A stretch of DNA of 64,000 bases from Neurospora crassa OR74A (Eukaryota; Ascomycota; Sordariomycetes; Sordariales; Sordariaceae). Below, in pieces: positions 36,371 to 51,100 of the stretch. The translations under genes and the position numbers were made by a program. Where the stretch lies: the NCBI RefSeq assembly GCF_000182925.2, contig NC_026506.1:3286001-3350000 (forward strand), in the 5' to 3' direction. Below the pieces are notes generated by a model. That model saw only the letters and a list, made by a program, of their open reading frames with translations, ran no database searches and was not told the DNA's origin. Position 1 is the first letter of the stretch. The number at the start of each line of letters is the position of its first letter.

Positions 36371-36917
36371 CCTTTCACATCTGACAGGAGTCTTCGTGGA
36401 TCTCCTCGATGGCTGTTTGAAGAAGCGGTCTCCGGCAAAGGAGATTGCTCAAAACTTGTCTTTCTGATTTTGGGGTCCTATATCGGGAATAGTTGGGTTA
36501 GTCCAGTGAGTTTTGTGGGGACGATACTCAGACCGGTGACAAGGTTATCAGATGGGAAGGCTCGCACATTTCACGAGAAACTGGACAGTTGCTCAATCGA
36601 AGTGAGCAAAGATGACTGGCCACGAATGACCAGCTTTACAAGGGAGATGGAGGTGCGGCTGATATAGGACATTGTGCAAAGGGTCGTCGCTGGTTTAACT
36701 GTTGTGCTGAACACAACTACTGTCGAATGGCATGCATGCTGCTGCCGAGTATGGATTTCCTTGGGCTCTTCATTATAGTCATTCATTTTTATCTTCTTTT
36801 GTTTCCAACTAAATGATGATGTTCTGACTTCCACAACTACCTTAGGTAGCTATGCTTTACAAACCACCTCCCCTACTTCAAAGCTCATAAATGACAGATA
36901 TCTCAGATCCAAAGAAC
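36371..36917. other. Region between HET gene and the beta-galactosidase 3' end
   Basis: Convergent 3' regions of about 550 bp. No additional feature is supported. Confidence 0.5.
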
Positions 36918-41461
<4,544 letters not shown>

Positions 41462-44220
41462 ATGAAGAGCATCTCGGTCATTCAGCTGCTTCTAGCAGCC
41501 GCGGCAGCTCCTGTGAGGGCTGCTGCTTCTTGGAAGAACGTCAACATTGGCGGCGGTGGTGGTTTCGTGCCTGGCTTTGTCTTTCACCCAACAGAAAAGG
41601 GCGTTGCCTATGCTCGTACCGATATTGGCGGTCTCTACAGACTGAATGCCGATGACTCTTGGACTGCCATTACCGACTCCATCACTACGGACGACAAATG
41701 GTAGGTACCAGTTATCGTCAACCCCCTAGTCACCCGCACGCTGACCATACAATCATCAGGAACAACTGGGGTATCGATGCTGTTGCTCTTGATCCTCAAG
41801 ATCCCGACAAGGTCTATGCCGCTACCGGCATGTACACCAACTCGTGAGTCCTGGAACAGTCCTTCGTTCCCTTCAATGTAGGCTAACACAACTCTAGATG
41901 GGATCCCAACAACGGTACCCTTATCCGCAGTTCCGACAGAGGTGCTACATGGTCTAGCACCGAGCTGCCCTTCAAGGTTGGAGGAAACATGCCCGGTCGC
42001 GGCATGGGCGAGAGACTTGCTGTCGATCCCAAGAACTCCAAGATCATCTACTTCGGTGCTCGCAGCGGCCATGGCCTCTACAAGAGCACAGACGGTGGTG
42101 TCACCTTCTCCAAGGTGTCTTCGTTCACCGCTGTCGGCGACTACGTCGTAGACCCATCCGATACCACTGGCCTCAACAACGACAAGCAGGGCATTGCTTT
42201 TGTTACCTTCGACTCGACTTCGGCTACCACCAACGGCGCCACGTCCCGCATCTTTGTTGGTTCCGCCACTAACAGCACCTCTTCGGTCTGGGTTTCCAAC
42301 GACGCCGGTGCCACTTGGTCCGCCGTCGCTGGCCAGCCCGGCACGTACTTCCCTCACAAGTGCAAGCTCCAGCCCACTGAGAAGGCCCTCTACCTTACCT
42401 ACAGCGACGGTACTGGCCCCTACGATGGCACTGCCGGTGCCGTTTACCGCTACGACATCACCAACGGTACCTGGAAGGACATCACTCCCGGCAGCGACCT
42501 CGCCTATGGCTTTGGTGGCTTGGGTGTTGACATGAAGAACCCCGGTACCATCATGGTTGCCAGCTTGAACTTGTGGTGGCCCGATGCCCAGATCTACCGC
42601 TCAACCGACTCTGGTGCCACCTGGTCTCCCATCTGGGAGTGGGATGGTTATCCCAACATGAACCAGTACTATGGATTGACCGTAAGGCGTTCTCTCCTCT
42701 CTCATACTCATTTGACGTTATACTAACTTTTTAACTCTCAGACCCCTAACGCTCCCTGGATCGAGACTGGCTTCCTTTCTCAGGATACCAAGCACCTCGG
42801 CTGGATGATCGAATCCCTCGAGATCAACCCCCTCGACAGCGACCATTGGCTCTACGCCACCGGTCTCACTGTTTACGGCGGCCACGACCTGACCAAGTGG
42901 GACACCGTCCACAACGTGACCATCCAGTCCTTGGCCGTTGGCATCGAAGAAATGGCTGTCCTCGGTCTCGCCTCCGCCCCCGGTGGCTCCGAGCTTCTCG
43001 CGGCCGTCGGTGACGACTGCGGCTTCACCTTCAAGTCCAGCTCCGACCTCGGCACCTCTCCCAAGACACCCTGGATGACGCCCCAGTGGGCCAGCTCCGC
43101 GGACGTCGACTACGCCGGCAACAAGCCCGCCAACGTGGTGCGCATCGGCTCCGGCTCCGGCGCGCAGCAGGTGGCCGTATCCTCGGACGGCGGCGCCTCG
43201 TGGCATGCTCACAACGGCACCGACACCACCAAGAGCAGCGGCACGGTCGCCTACTCTGCCGACGCCGACACCATCGTCTGGTCTTCGGGCACCTCCGGCG
43301 TCGTCCGCTCGCAGAACCAGGGCACCTTCACCGCCGTCGCCTCGCTCCCCTCGGGCGCCGTCATTGCCTCCGACAAGCGCAACAACACCGTCTTCTACGC
43401 CGGCTCGACCACCGGCACCTTCTACCGCAGCACCGACACTGGCGCCACCTTCACCGCCGTCTCTGACGCTTTGGGGTCCGCCAAGGCCGTCCGCGACATT
43501 GTCGCCCACCCCACCGTCGCCGGCGAGCTGTACGTCAGCACGGACGCCGGCATCTTCCGCTCGACCGACTTTGGCGTCTCCTTCACCAAGCTCAGCGGAC
43601 TCACCAACACGCAGTCCGTCTCCCTCGGCGTCGGCTCCACATCTGGTTCGTGGAACTTGTACGCCTTTGGCACCGGCGCCAACGGCAACAAGCTGTACGC
43701 TAGCGCCGACGCTGGTGCTACTTGGGCTGACGTGCAGGGCGCTCAGGGCTTTGGTTCCATCGCCGTGGCCTCTAGCAAGGTCGCCGGTTCCGCAAACGTC
43801 CCTGGGCAGGTCTATGTCGGCACCAACGGCCGCGGTGTGCTGTACGCGCAGGTTTCTGTCAGCGGCACCGCCCCTGGTGCTACGTCGTCGTCTTCTGCTC
43901 CGGTAAAGACTTCCTCCTCCACTGCTGCTGCTGCTCCGTCATCTTCTGCTGCAGTGAAGACTTCTTCCACTTCTGCTGCTGCTCCAGTGAGCACGACGAC
44001 GAGCAAGGCTGCTGCTACTACCACCACACTTGTGACGTCGACTGTCAAGCCTACTACTGCTACCTTGACTTTGTCGTCGGTCAAGTCTACCTCGACTGTT
44101 GGCGCTGAGCTCGCGCAGCACTGGTATCAGTGCGGAGGTGTGGGCTGGACGGGCCCGACGGCTTGCGTGTCGCCTTATAAGTGCGAAAAGCAGAATGATT
44201 ACTATTCGCAGTGCGTGTAA
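41462..44220 (+). CDS. gh74-1: Secreted GH74 xyloglucanase with C-terminal CBM1, 861 aa (exons 41462..41700, 41760..41843, 41898..42681, 42742..44220)
   Basis: An extracellular endo-xyloglucanase (or oligoxyloglucan-cleaving enzyme) of family GH74. It starts with a signal peptide ([20 protein letters not shown]). The tandem seven-bladed propeller architecture shows in the many Asp-box turns: [56 protein letters not shown] and [20 protein letters not shown] (Asp54) is the position of a conserved GH74 catalytic Asp. [13 protein letters not shown] and [13 protein letters not shown] are family signatures. After residue about 765 come a Ser/Thr/Ala linker and a complete fungal cellulose-binding module ([20 protein letters not shown] to the final SQCV). 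All three introns are short, with GTAGGT/GTGAGT/GTAAGG donors, CTGAC or CTAAC branch sites and clean frame joins. It is divergent from the GH2 beta-galactosidase, which suggests joint induction by plant cell-wall sugars (inference). Confidence 0.96.
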
Positions 44221-44815
44221 GCAAGTACCAGGGCAAGTGGAAGGGTGTGTGTATGCCTGTGGATGGGATGTGATGAGAAGTGGAAGACTGATGAAGTGAC
44301 GGAGGGGTGATGTTTTTGGTTGGTGAACTTACTTACCTTTTTTCATTGTGAATATCTTGACATGAGCATTTGTACATATGAACATAAATCTTGCACATAC
44401 AATTTCAATCCTATTGGATCCATAACCTAACCCATTGTTTCTCGTTTTGGTTGGTGTGCTTTGCTTCCAAGTCCCCGAATGTGCATAGCAAGAAAGCGAA
44501 TGACTGAGAGAAAGACAGACAAACAGTCTTTGTGGTTTACTTTTACAAATGTTCGCAGCACAGCTAAATCCGCGGCACCTCCCATCTTCACGCAGCAGGA
44601 CTCAATCTGCGCATGAAACTGTATCGAAAGATGCTGTATGACGCATGCTTATTCTAACAGTTGAAGCAAAGGTGAGCGAGTGTATAACAACCTACGAGGA
44701 TACGTTGCACGTACTTCAGTAGCATGCAAAGAGGCAGAATTCATGTCGCAGATGAACAATGACACAAAACAAAGAATAATCCAAAAGTGAAGGATGGAAA
44801 AAGGCAAAAAAAGTC
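44221..44815. other. Region between GH74 and tRNA-Glu
   Basis: It contains the GH74 3' untranslated region. Nothing further is supported. Confidence 0.5.
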
Positions 44816-44827
44816 AAAAAAAAAAAA
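44816..44827 (-). terminator. RNA polymerase III terminator of tRNA-Glu (T12 on the minus strand)
   Basis: Twelve A on the plus strand lie six bases beyond the 3' end of the tRNA gene, giving an oligo-T stop on the transcribed strand. Confidence 0.8.
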
Positions 44828-44833
44828 GGAAAC

Positions 44834-44904
44834 TCCGGTACGGGGAATCGAACCCCGAGCTTCGCGGTGAAAACGCGATATGTTAACCGTTACACTATAC
44901 CGGA
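44834..44904 (-). tRNA. tRNA-Glu (anticodon UUC)
   Basis: A 71-nt cloverleaf without an intron. The 7-bp acceptor pairs TCCGGTA with TACCGGA. The D arm contains GTGTAACGGTTAACAT (A box). The anticodon stem TCGCG/CGCGA holds the loop TTTTCAC with anticodon TTC. The T arm is GGGGTTCGATTCCCC (B box). It resembles other eukaryotic glutamate tRNAs and is followed by an oligo-T terminator. Confidence 0.97.
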
Positions 44905-45449
44905 TATTGACTTGTTATTGTGGGCTAACTGAGTCTGCCATTAACACGCGTTTGGCCTAGCAAGATGGGGCGGAACTAACCAACTAGCCAACGTATTGTT
45001 GCCTGCCCAACAAACAACGAACAACGATCACCAAAGAACACCAAAGAACTGAATCAAGGTCTCGCGGACTAGTCTAGTCAATTGAGATTTGGTACACTAC
45101 ACAGTGGAGTGTATACTAGAGGACCGCCAAGCTTGCACTTCCACGTTATAGAACGAGTGTAATATTATATAGTGTACAGGGGTGCGTGTGTTGCAAATTA
45201 CACAAGGGCAAAAAGGCAAAGGAAAAAAGAGCCGCACTGCAGGTCATCTGCACGCACGTAGTGGGATTTGGTACTGTACTGTACACTATAAGACGGGGGC
45301 GAACCATTGGGCGGCGAACAAGAAAAAACCTTGCCGGCCAAGAAAAAGAGTCCCCCAAGTAAAAGATGAACGAAAAAGAGGAAAGCAAGAGACAGATTGG
45401 AAGGAGAGAGGAGCAAAGGAAAAGAGACGCAAAAAATATTTTCGGATTT
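44905..45449. other. Spacer between the two tRNA genes
   Basis: About 545 bp of noncoding DNA, purine-rich near the right end. No feature is supported. Confidence 0.5.
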
Positions 45450-45521
45450 TAGCTGCAACTCGTTTCGATCGAGTGACCTCCGGGTTATGAGCCCGGCGCG
45501 CTTCCGCTGCGCCATGCAGCT
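45450..45521 (-). tRNA. tRNA-Met elongator (anticodon CAU)
   Basis: A 72-nt cloverleaf without an intron. The acceptor AGCTGCA pairs perfectly with TGCAGCT, followed by discriminator A. The anticodon stem CCGGG/CCCGG holds the loop CTCATAA with anticodon CAT. The T stem ACTCG/CGAGT encloses ATCGAAA. An oligo-T stretch (A6 at 45431-45436 on the plus strand) lies downstream. The ATCGAAA T-loop and the absence of the initiator's GGG/CCC anticodon stem favour an elongator Met tRNA. Confidence 0.92.
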
Positions 45522-46143
45522 GTTTTTGTTGATAGAATTTTTGTGTTTGCTGTGGGTTTATGTACTTACATTGGTTAGCATCAAAGTCAAGACTGGACTC
45601 TTGCTGTACAAGACCACCCGCCCATGAGAACAGCGACAATCAACGAATCCGAAAGAAGATGATCAAATGAGGACAGACGACAGGGACAAGATGTATGGGG
45701 CCGTAAAAAGAATACCGTTATAGTGTACATGTATCGTTGGTAATCCTAACACTATAGATACTAAAAATGCGCCAGTCCATGCACATGGACTACGTATATA
45801 TGCATACCGGTAAATGCTTCTTTTTTGGTTCAGTTCAATCCAAGTTCCCACGTGCGATTTGCATTCGCTCGTTTGTCACGCTATCCAAGAATGAGAGCTC
45901 CTCAGTTCAGATCTTCCCTTGGCAAATATGCAAGACAAGAAGACCACTTTGTGACATAGACCTCGACATCCTTCCAGGCTGCTTGGAATGTTCCAGTCTC
46001 GTCCCTTGGTGGGTCACGATCCAACTCTTAGCAATCTTACCTCTATTTTCCTGCTCACGCACAAAATGTTCATTTTCTCCCTCTTTTCCTTCTTAAAACC
46101 CTTGCATAGTTCATTGCTAGAGATCGATGGCCGAGCACAATCA
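45522..46143. other. Region between tRNA-Met and the 46144 gene
   Basis: It must include the 5' flank of the tRNA and the 3' region of the minus-strand gene. No further feature is supported. Confidence 0.5.
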
Positions 46144-48321
46144 TTATCCCAAAACCCTTCCACCACCAGCATGATAAGAAAACCTCCTCCCCAACCCCGG
46201 TCTCAATAGCCCAGGTCTACTACTACTACTACTACTGCCACCTCCAGGGGCTCCTGCACCACCATTGCCATTCCCAACAACAGGTGGATGATTCTCCTTC
46301 GCAGCGCAAGCATCTTCTTTCCTCCCTCCCGCATCACCTTTTCCTCCTCCTCCATCCACCTCCTTCGCTGACATGACGCCCAACTTCCGACTCAACACAG
46401 GCGGCCTGCTCTTAATCCCCAGATCAACAATCCCCACCTTCTTCCCGCCGTTACTCTGCCCCGACGCCGCCGGCGTGAGTAAACCCGTTCCACCACCAAG
46501 CGGCCGCGCGTTACTCCGATTGATATTCAGCGTCTTCAGCGGGGTGCTAGGCAGGTTCTCCTTCTCGCAGGGCAAGAGGGTGTCGATCTCTTTTGCCAGT
46601 GCCGGGTTCGGTTTGGTTCTTAGGTTGCCGCCGCCGCCAAGACCGAGGCTGAGGTTCAGCGTTGAGGCGCGCGGGTTGGAAGGTGGCAGGGTCACGTTGC
46701 GCGGGTTTAGGTTGATTTTTCGGGGTGCAGGTTTGGGGGTGGCGGGAGGGGTTAGGGCGATGGGCTCCTCTGCTTCGGCGTCGATGTTTGCGAGGGCAAT
46801 GTCACGTTCGATGCTAGAGATGACGGGAGGCGTGTCCGGCAGGGGCGGATGGTGAGGATCGAGAGGAAGATGCTGCTGCTGCTGCTGTTCCATGTCCACG
46901 GACATGGATAGTCTACTTTGTGCTCCGGCGCGAGCGAAGAGATCCGGGGTGTTGCTGGTGCTGATGGCACCGCGACCACCATACTTGCGGTTGTTGTAGG
47001 CAACTGCCGAGCCGGGGAAGTTGTCCTCGTCTGAGTCATCGTTTTCTCCCGAGTCACATTCGTCGTCCAAATCCGAATCCTCTGATTCGGCCTCCCATTC
47101 GTCTTCGTAGTGGTTCAGTTCGTTCTCGAAATCGTCGTCATCGTCGTCGCTACCAAAGAGCGTCAAGTCGTCGTCCTCGTCCAAACCCGCCAGCAACCCC
47201 CGCAGCGCAGAGACTCCAGAACCACCAGCAGCAGTAGATCTCCGTCTCCGTATTGGGTACATCATCTTGGCTATCCGTTCGCTTTCCCTCTCCGCGAGCC
47301 CCCGGACACAGAATCCTTGGATCTCAGTCATTGCGTAGTGCAACCTATGCCAACGCAGTTCGAGATATGCCATGGCTTCCAGCTGTTCGGCGCGCTGGGC
47401 AAATTCGAGTCTTTGTTCAGGAGTGAGGACAATGCCCATCGACTCTAGGCAGGCCAACGGCGAGGCCTTCGGTTTCGAGATGTGATTCGACATGGGACTG
47501 GGCGACAGACCGGATGGAATACTGCGGGTTTTGGAAGGCGAAGATTTGCTCGGATCGTGTGGGGAGAGGCGCAGTTTCCTGATCTCGTTGACTGGTGGTG
47601 GTCCTTGTCGTGGGCTTGGGGTCTTTTTCGGTCGTCGCGTAACAATAGGGGTGGGTCTCTCGGGCGTCTTTGGTCTCCCACTCCCTTCCTTCTCAGGAGG
47701 CGTCCTTGGCCTACGGGGAGCAGGCGAGCCTTGGTGGGTGATGAGACTGGATCGCAGGTCCTGACTACTCGCCTTTTTCCTAAGCTGGCGGTGTTCCTCG
47801 GGACTCGACGCCGGACTTGATGTCCTCTCCTCCCCAGATATCCTTTTTGACTTGTCTCCTTCTGGTAATTGTTCTCTCCTCTGCTTAGCTTGCAAAAAAG
47901 CAATAGCCTGGGAATACTCCTTCTCGATGACTGGTCGAGCATACTTGGCGGCTTGTTTTGCTAGCCACGGGTTGGCTGCCCTTATCGCGGCATACTCGGG
48001 TGCTATGGATGGCCATGCGGCAAAGTCTTGAACTATTTGGGAGGCTTGTTGCGTCTTTTGAGCCTCTTGCTGGAGGCGAAGATGGGTACGCTCGAGGTCC
48101 GAGATGAGTTTGTTGAGCAGGTTGACCCTCAGCTGGATGCCTGGGTGGACGGGGGACCATTCTCGGAGTGGGCTTGGGTGTTCTCGTTGCTGGCGCATCA
48201 GACTGAGGACCTCAATGTTATTGAGTTGTTTCTTTGGAGCGCAGCCGATGGAAAGAGACTGTCGTCTGGAGACGGCCTCACTGGGCGATGATGATGATGA
48301 TGATAATGATGAGAGAGCCAT
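46144..48321 (-). CDS. Long, mostly disordered protein of unknown function, 725 aa
   Basis: I do not recognise a named domain. The only region that looks ordered is about residues 30-165: EVLSLMRQQREHPSPLREWS, HPGIQLRVNLLNKLISDLER, a Gln-rich helix (LRLQQEAQKTQQASQIVQDF), ANPWLAKQAAKYARPVIEKE and the helical FLQAKQRREQ. It is probably a coiled coil. A second helical block at about 295-350 holds GIVLTPEQRLEFAQRAEQLE and LRWHRLHYAMTEIQGF. Between and after these lie Pro/Ser/Arg-rich stretches, then an extreme acidic patch (residues about 370-425, nearly all Asp/Glu/Ser), a Gln5 tract and a Gly/Pro-rich tail. No signal peptide or membrane segment is seen. The codon use is that of a real gene. 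Acidic patch plus basic flanks would fit a nuclear protein, but this is only an inference. Its upstream side faces the AT-rich transposon about 0.7 kb away. Confidence 0.8.
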   Translation of the reverse strand: MALSSLSSSSSSPSEAVSRRQSLSIGCAPKKQLNNIEVLSLMRQQREHPSPLREWSPVHPGIQLRVNLLNKLISDLERTHLRLQQEAQKTQQASQIVQDFAAWPSIAPEYAAIRAANPWLAKQAAKYARPVIEKEYSQAIAFLQAKQRREQLPEGDKSKRISGEERTSSPASSPEEHRQLRKKASSQDLRSSLITHQGSPAPRRPRTPPEKEGSGRPKTPERPTPIVTRRPKKTPSPRQGPPPVNEIRKLRLSPHDPSKSSPSKTRSIPSGLSPSPMSNHISKPKASPLACLESMGIVLTPEQRLEFAQRAEQLEAMAYLELRWHRLHYAMTEIQGFCVRGLAERESERIAKMMYPIRRRRSTAAGGSGVSALRGLLAGLDEDDDLTLFGSDDDDDDFENELNHYEDEWEAESEDSDLDDECDSGENDDSDEDNFPGSAVAYNNRKYGGRGAISTSNTPDLFARAGAQSRLSMSVDMEQQQQQHLPLDPHHPPLPDTPPVISSIERDIALANIDAEAEEPIALTPPATPKPAPRKINLNPRNVTLPPSNPRASTLNLSLGLGGGGNLRTKPNPALAKEIDTLLPCEKENLPSTPLKTLNINRSNARPLGGGTGLLTPAASGQSNGGKKVGIVDLGIKSRPPVLSRKLGVMSAKEVDGGGGKGDAGGRKEDACAAKENHPPVVGNGNGGAGAPGGGSSSSSSRPGLLRPGLGRRFSYHAGGGRVLG

Positions 48322-49034
48322 TGGGGATTATATGGCTTGATATGCCGATGGATGAAACTTGTGAATGGTTTGTGGCGGTTCCCAAGCGGGTTCCCTCGAG
48401 CGATAGACGGAGGGTGTATGTCGGCTGCGAACTTGCTTGTGTGGGTGATGCTGCTTCAGGATAGATTCAAGCACTGCTATGCAAAGCGTTACATGTGATG
48501 TGGGTTAGGCGGTGTGAACCCCGGGTATCAAACTCTTAAAGTCGTCGGCTTATGGTAGCTTGAATGTCTTTGAATGTCCTTCGACTTTAACGAGGTGATT
48601 TTAGGGGCCTAGCCGCAGAAATAGAAGCAAGTCGCCGCGGTTGATGTCGGAAGTCAAAAAGGTTGAAAGTAAACAAAGCCGATATGCTGGCGACTCCGTA
48701 CTTGCAGATTCCTTCTGGGATGAAAGTGGGGCTTTGAGCCGATCGGGCAATACCTCTACCTATGCCAACAAAGGACTATACCTAAGAGGCACTTTCTCTG
48801 GCACCGTCGAGAATTATACAAAACGTCGCCGTGATTGTCGATGTCTCTCGACGCAAGCAGGGACTCTTTGAGATGTTAACTGTGTGGTTTTATTCATTGA
48901 TTTGTTTTCTTTTCTTTTCTTTTCGGGGAAAGACGGACCCACCACATGCTGGTCACTGTCCCAGGTTTGCATTGGTTGATTGTGGAGTCGCACAAGTTGG
49001 AGTCGTTGGAGATGACAAGTGGACCCCAGCAACT
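48322..49034. other. Region between the 46144 gene start and the transposon
   Basis: Upstream region of the minus-strand gene. Base composition is normal right up to the target-site duplication at 49035. Nothing else is supported. Confidence 0.5.
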
Positions 49035-49045
49035 GCTCTAACTCC
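49035..49045. repeat. Left 11-bp target-site duplication (GCTCTAACTCC)
   Basis: An identical 11-mer occurs in the same orientation at 53228-53238, directly outside the other terminal inverted repeat. An 11-bp duplication fits Mutator-like elements, which make duplications of 9-11 bp. Confidence 0.85.
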
Positions 49046-49142
49046 GCATTCTTTAGCTAGCTAGTATAAAAAGCGTGCATGGCTAGTATAACCCACTTTT
49101 ACAACGCTGAATAAACGCAGCCGCCCAGCCCAGCCACCACTA
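49046..49142. repeat. Left terminal inverted repeat of the MULE (97 bp)
   Basis: It pairs with 53131-53227 in reverse complement over the whole 97 bp. The core TAGTATAACCCACTTTTACA is identical. Most differences are C/T or G/A transitions, as RIP would leave; two differences next to the outer tip are not. Confidence 0.92.
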
Positions 49143-49949
49143 CATATATACCGTGCAGTATCGCTGTCCAACCCTCGCCGGCGTTGCGTAGTCTATTAGT
49201 AACCGTTAGCCGTATACGCAATTAAATAAAACTATTGCAAGACCTTACTCTACCGTTGCACAATTATTCTAAGCAATTATCCGTTATCTTTATTGTTGTA
49301 TAATCGAGTATCTTCGACTTCGTAGTATTTATTAATATACCGCCGCCCGCCCACCGTATATCGTATTGCCTAGTAGATTAAATTTCCTTCTAACCAACGA
49401 AGACAATTATATTTAACTGTGATTCAATAGATTTGCCCGCCAAAATAACCCCAACTCCGTTTCGACTAATTACTTCTAACCGGAGTACAATCCCCCTTAT
49501 TGAAATCCAATCGTTGTTAATCTGCCGCCGGCGCAAACCATCGAAATTAAGAACGTAATTACTATCCCCCAGCGAGCGCGCTACCCGATAGCCACTAGCG
49601 AGGCTACTATTTACTTCCTATGGCCACGATAATAAGGTTACTGCCTTTGACGTACTGCAAGATTACTACGTATAGTAAAGCTTTATAATTATATTTCGTA
49701 GTAATGTAAAGAGTAAATTGAAGGAGGATATAGGCGCTATTATACAGATTAATTACTATTATATATATAATTGTATTTATTAAATAGTTGGGCGAGGTAT
49801 TAGAAATACTGCCTCGAGGCGCCTCAATTACTTATATTAAGCAAAAGTCGTATTGAAGAAGAGGTAAGGTAATTAGTAGTTCGCTAAAGAGATTAAGAAT
49901 TATTATAATTATCCCCTTAACGTCGCTAACCTCGCTAGCAACGTTATTT

Positions 49950-51100
49950 ATTAGTAGTAAATTTATTATAATTATAAAGAGGGTATTAAAACGGCCGTCG
50001 AAAGGTTATTTAGTATCGCTAAAATAAGCGCTTATTAAATTGCCTATTATTTAAGTAGCACTCTAAACCTTAAGGAGGAAAATACTATCGCCGCTATCCA
50101 ACGCATTAACCGTAATAATCTAGTATTAGAGCTACGTAATCTTCGAGTCTCTATTACAGCCTAGGAAGTCTACAATATTCAATACTACATTCGCCGTATA
50201 AAGTATAGTCCTTACACCTCAACTAAAATACTTATCGACTTACTAGAGTACAACAAAAACCTCCACAATATTAAGTACTTTATTAACTACAATCCACTCT
50301 TTCTTAACTAATAGAGGGTATTATAGGTATTCTAAACTTTTAATTAATATATTAAAATATAAAAGAAAAATCCCTATATATTATTAGTAAATAATATATA
50401 TAAAGTATATAAATCCTCTCGTTTAGGAAACCGACTTTTTTTTATAAAATCGATTTCTTTATAAAAAATCGACTTTTTTTAAAGAAATCGATTTTATAAA
50501 AAAAAGTCGGTTTCCTAAAAAAAAGTCGGTTTGCTGTAGATTGTATATAACTAACTATAGCTTTATATAGGTTAACTACTTTAACCTCCCCCTTTTTAAC
50601 GTTACTAGTATCGATACGCTTGGCTATAATTTTAATATAGTATACGGTTTCTTAAATGGAGAGAGATAAGAAGATTTCTAATAGTAGTTCAATTATTTAA
50701 AGAAGCTTTAAGAGGATTACGAGATTCCTAACCCTGTAGTACTTATTACCAACTTTAATAGAGGATTCAAAAAGGCCGCTATCGCCGCTTACCCAAACGT
50801 ACTGTACTAACTCTATATATAATACGTTATAAAGAACGTAAATTACTATATTAAAAAGAAGTAGGTTTAATTAGGTAGTACTAAACTAGCTCCGACTGTT
50901 AATATACTAAATCCCCCGCTAACTACCTAAGATTTAGATAGCTATAACCTTAACCCTCTATTTTATATTATTCTAATTAATAGTAATAGTAACGATATTA
51001 ATATTAACGAATATATTAATAATAATCTAAAGGAGGAGGACCCGGAAGAGGCCGACGATGCTACTGCCGCTAACTGCCTTACCTAATAACGTAATAATAG
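49950..51100 (+). pseudogene. RIP-ruined MULE transposase gene
   Basis: Fragments in one orientation follow the order of fungal MULE transposases: an N-terminal helix region with a DIYN-like motif, the LLVDxTYK region (here with Asn in the Asp position), the F-x-GE segment, the IxTDxxxxxxxAI region (here TNFNRGFKKA), and the CxxH-like region after the Y/FP motif, where Cys, Trp and His positions read as Tyr, stop and Tyr. Each of these replacements is explainable by G-to-A or C-to-T changes. The gene is split by the nested hairpin element between the first two catalytic blocks. A Ser/Thr/Asn-rich frame at 52432-52644 may be the degraded tail. Borders are approximate. Confidence 0.75.
50426..50515. 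mobile_element. 90-bp hairpin MITE nested in the MULE, flanked by TA
   Basis: Two 36-bp arms (50426-50461 and 50480-50515) are perfect reverse complements around an 18-bp loop. The tips read GGAAACCGAC... and ...GTCGGTTTCC, and the element is bordered by TA on both sides (50424-50425 and 50516-50517). The TA duplication and simple inverted-repeat build are what a Tc1/mariner-type non-autonomous element would show. A further partial copy of the tip (AAAAAAAAGTCGGTTT) follows at 50518-50533. It carries no gene. Confidence 0.75.

Noticed and set aside
42718-43509. 263-codon minus-strand frame within the GH74 gene
   Set aside because: Antisense shadow caused by the strong third-position C bias of GH74; Gly/Val/Asp-rich without a domain.
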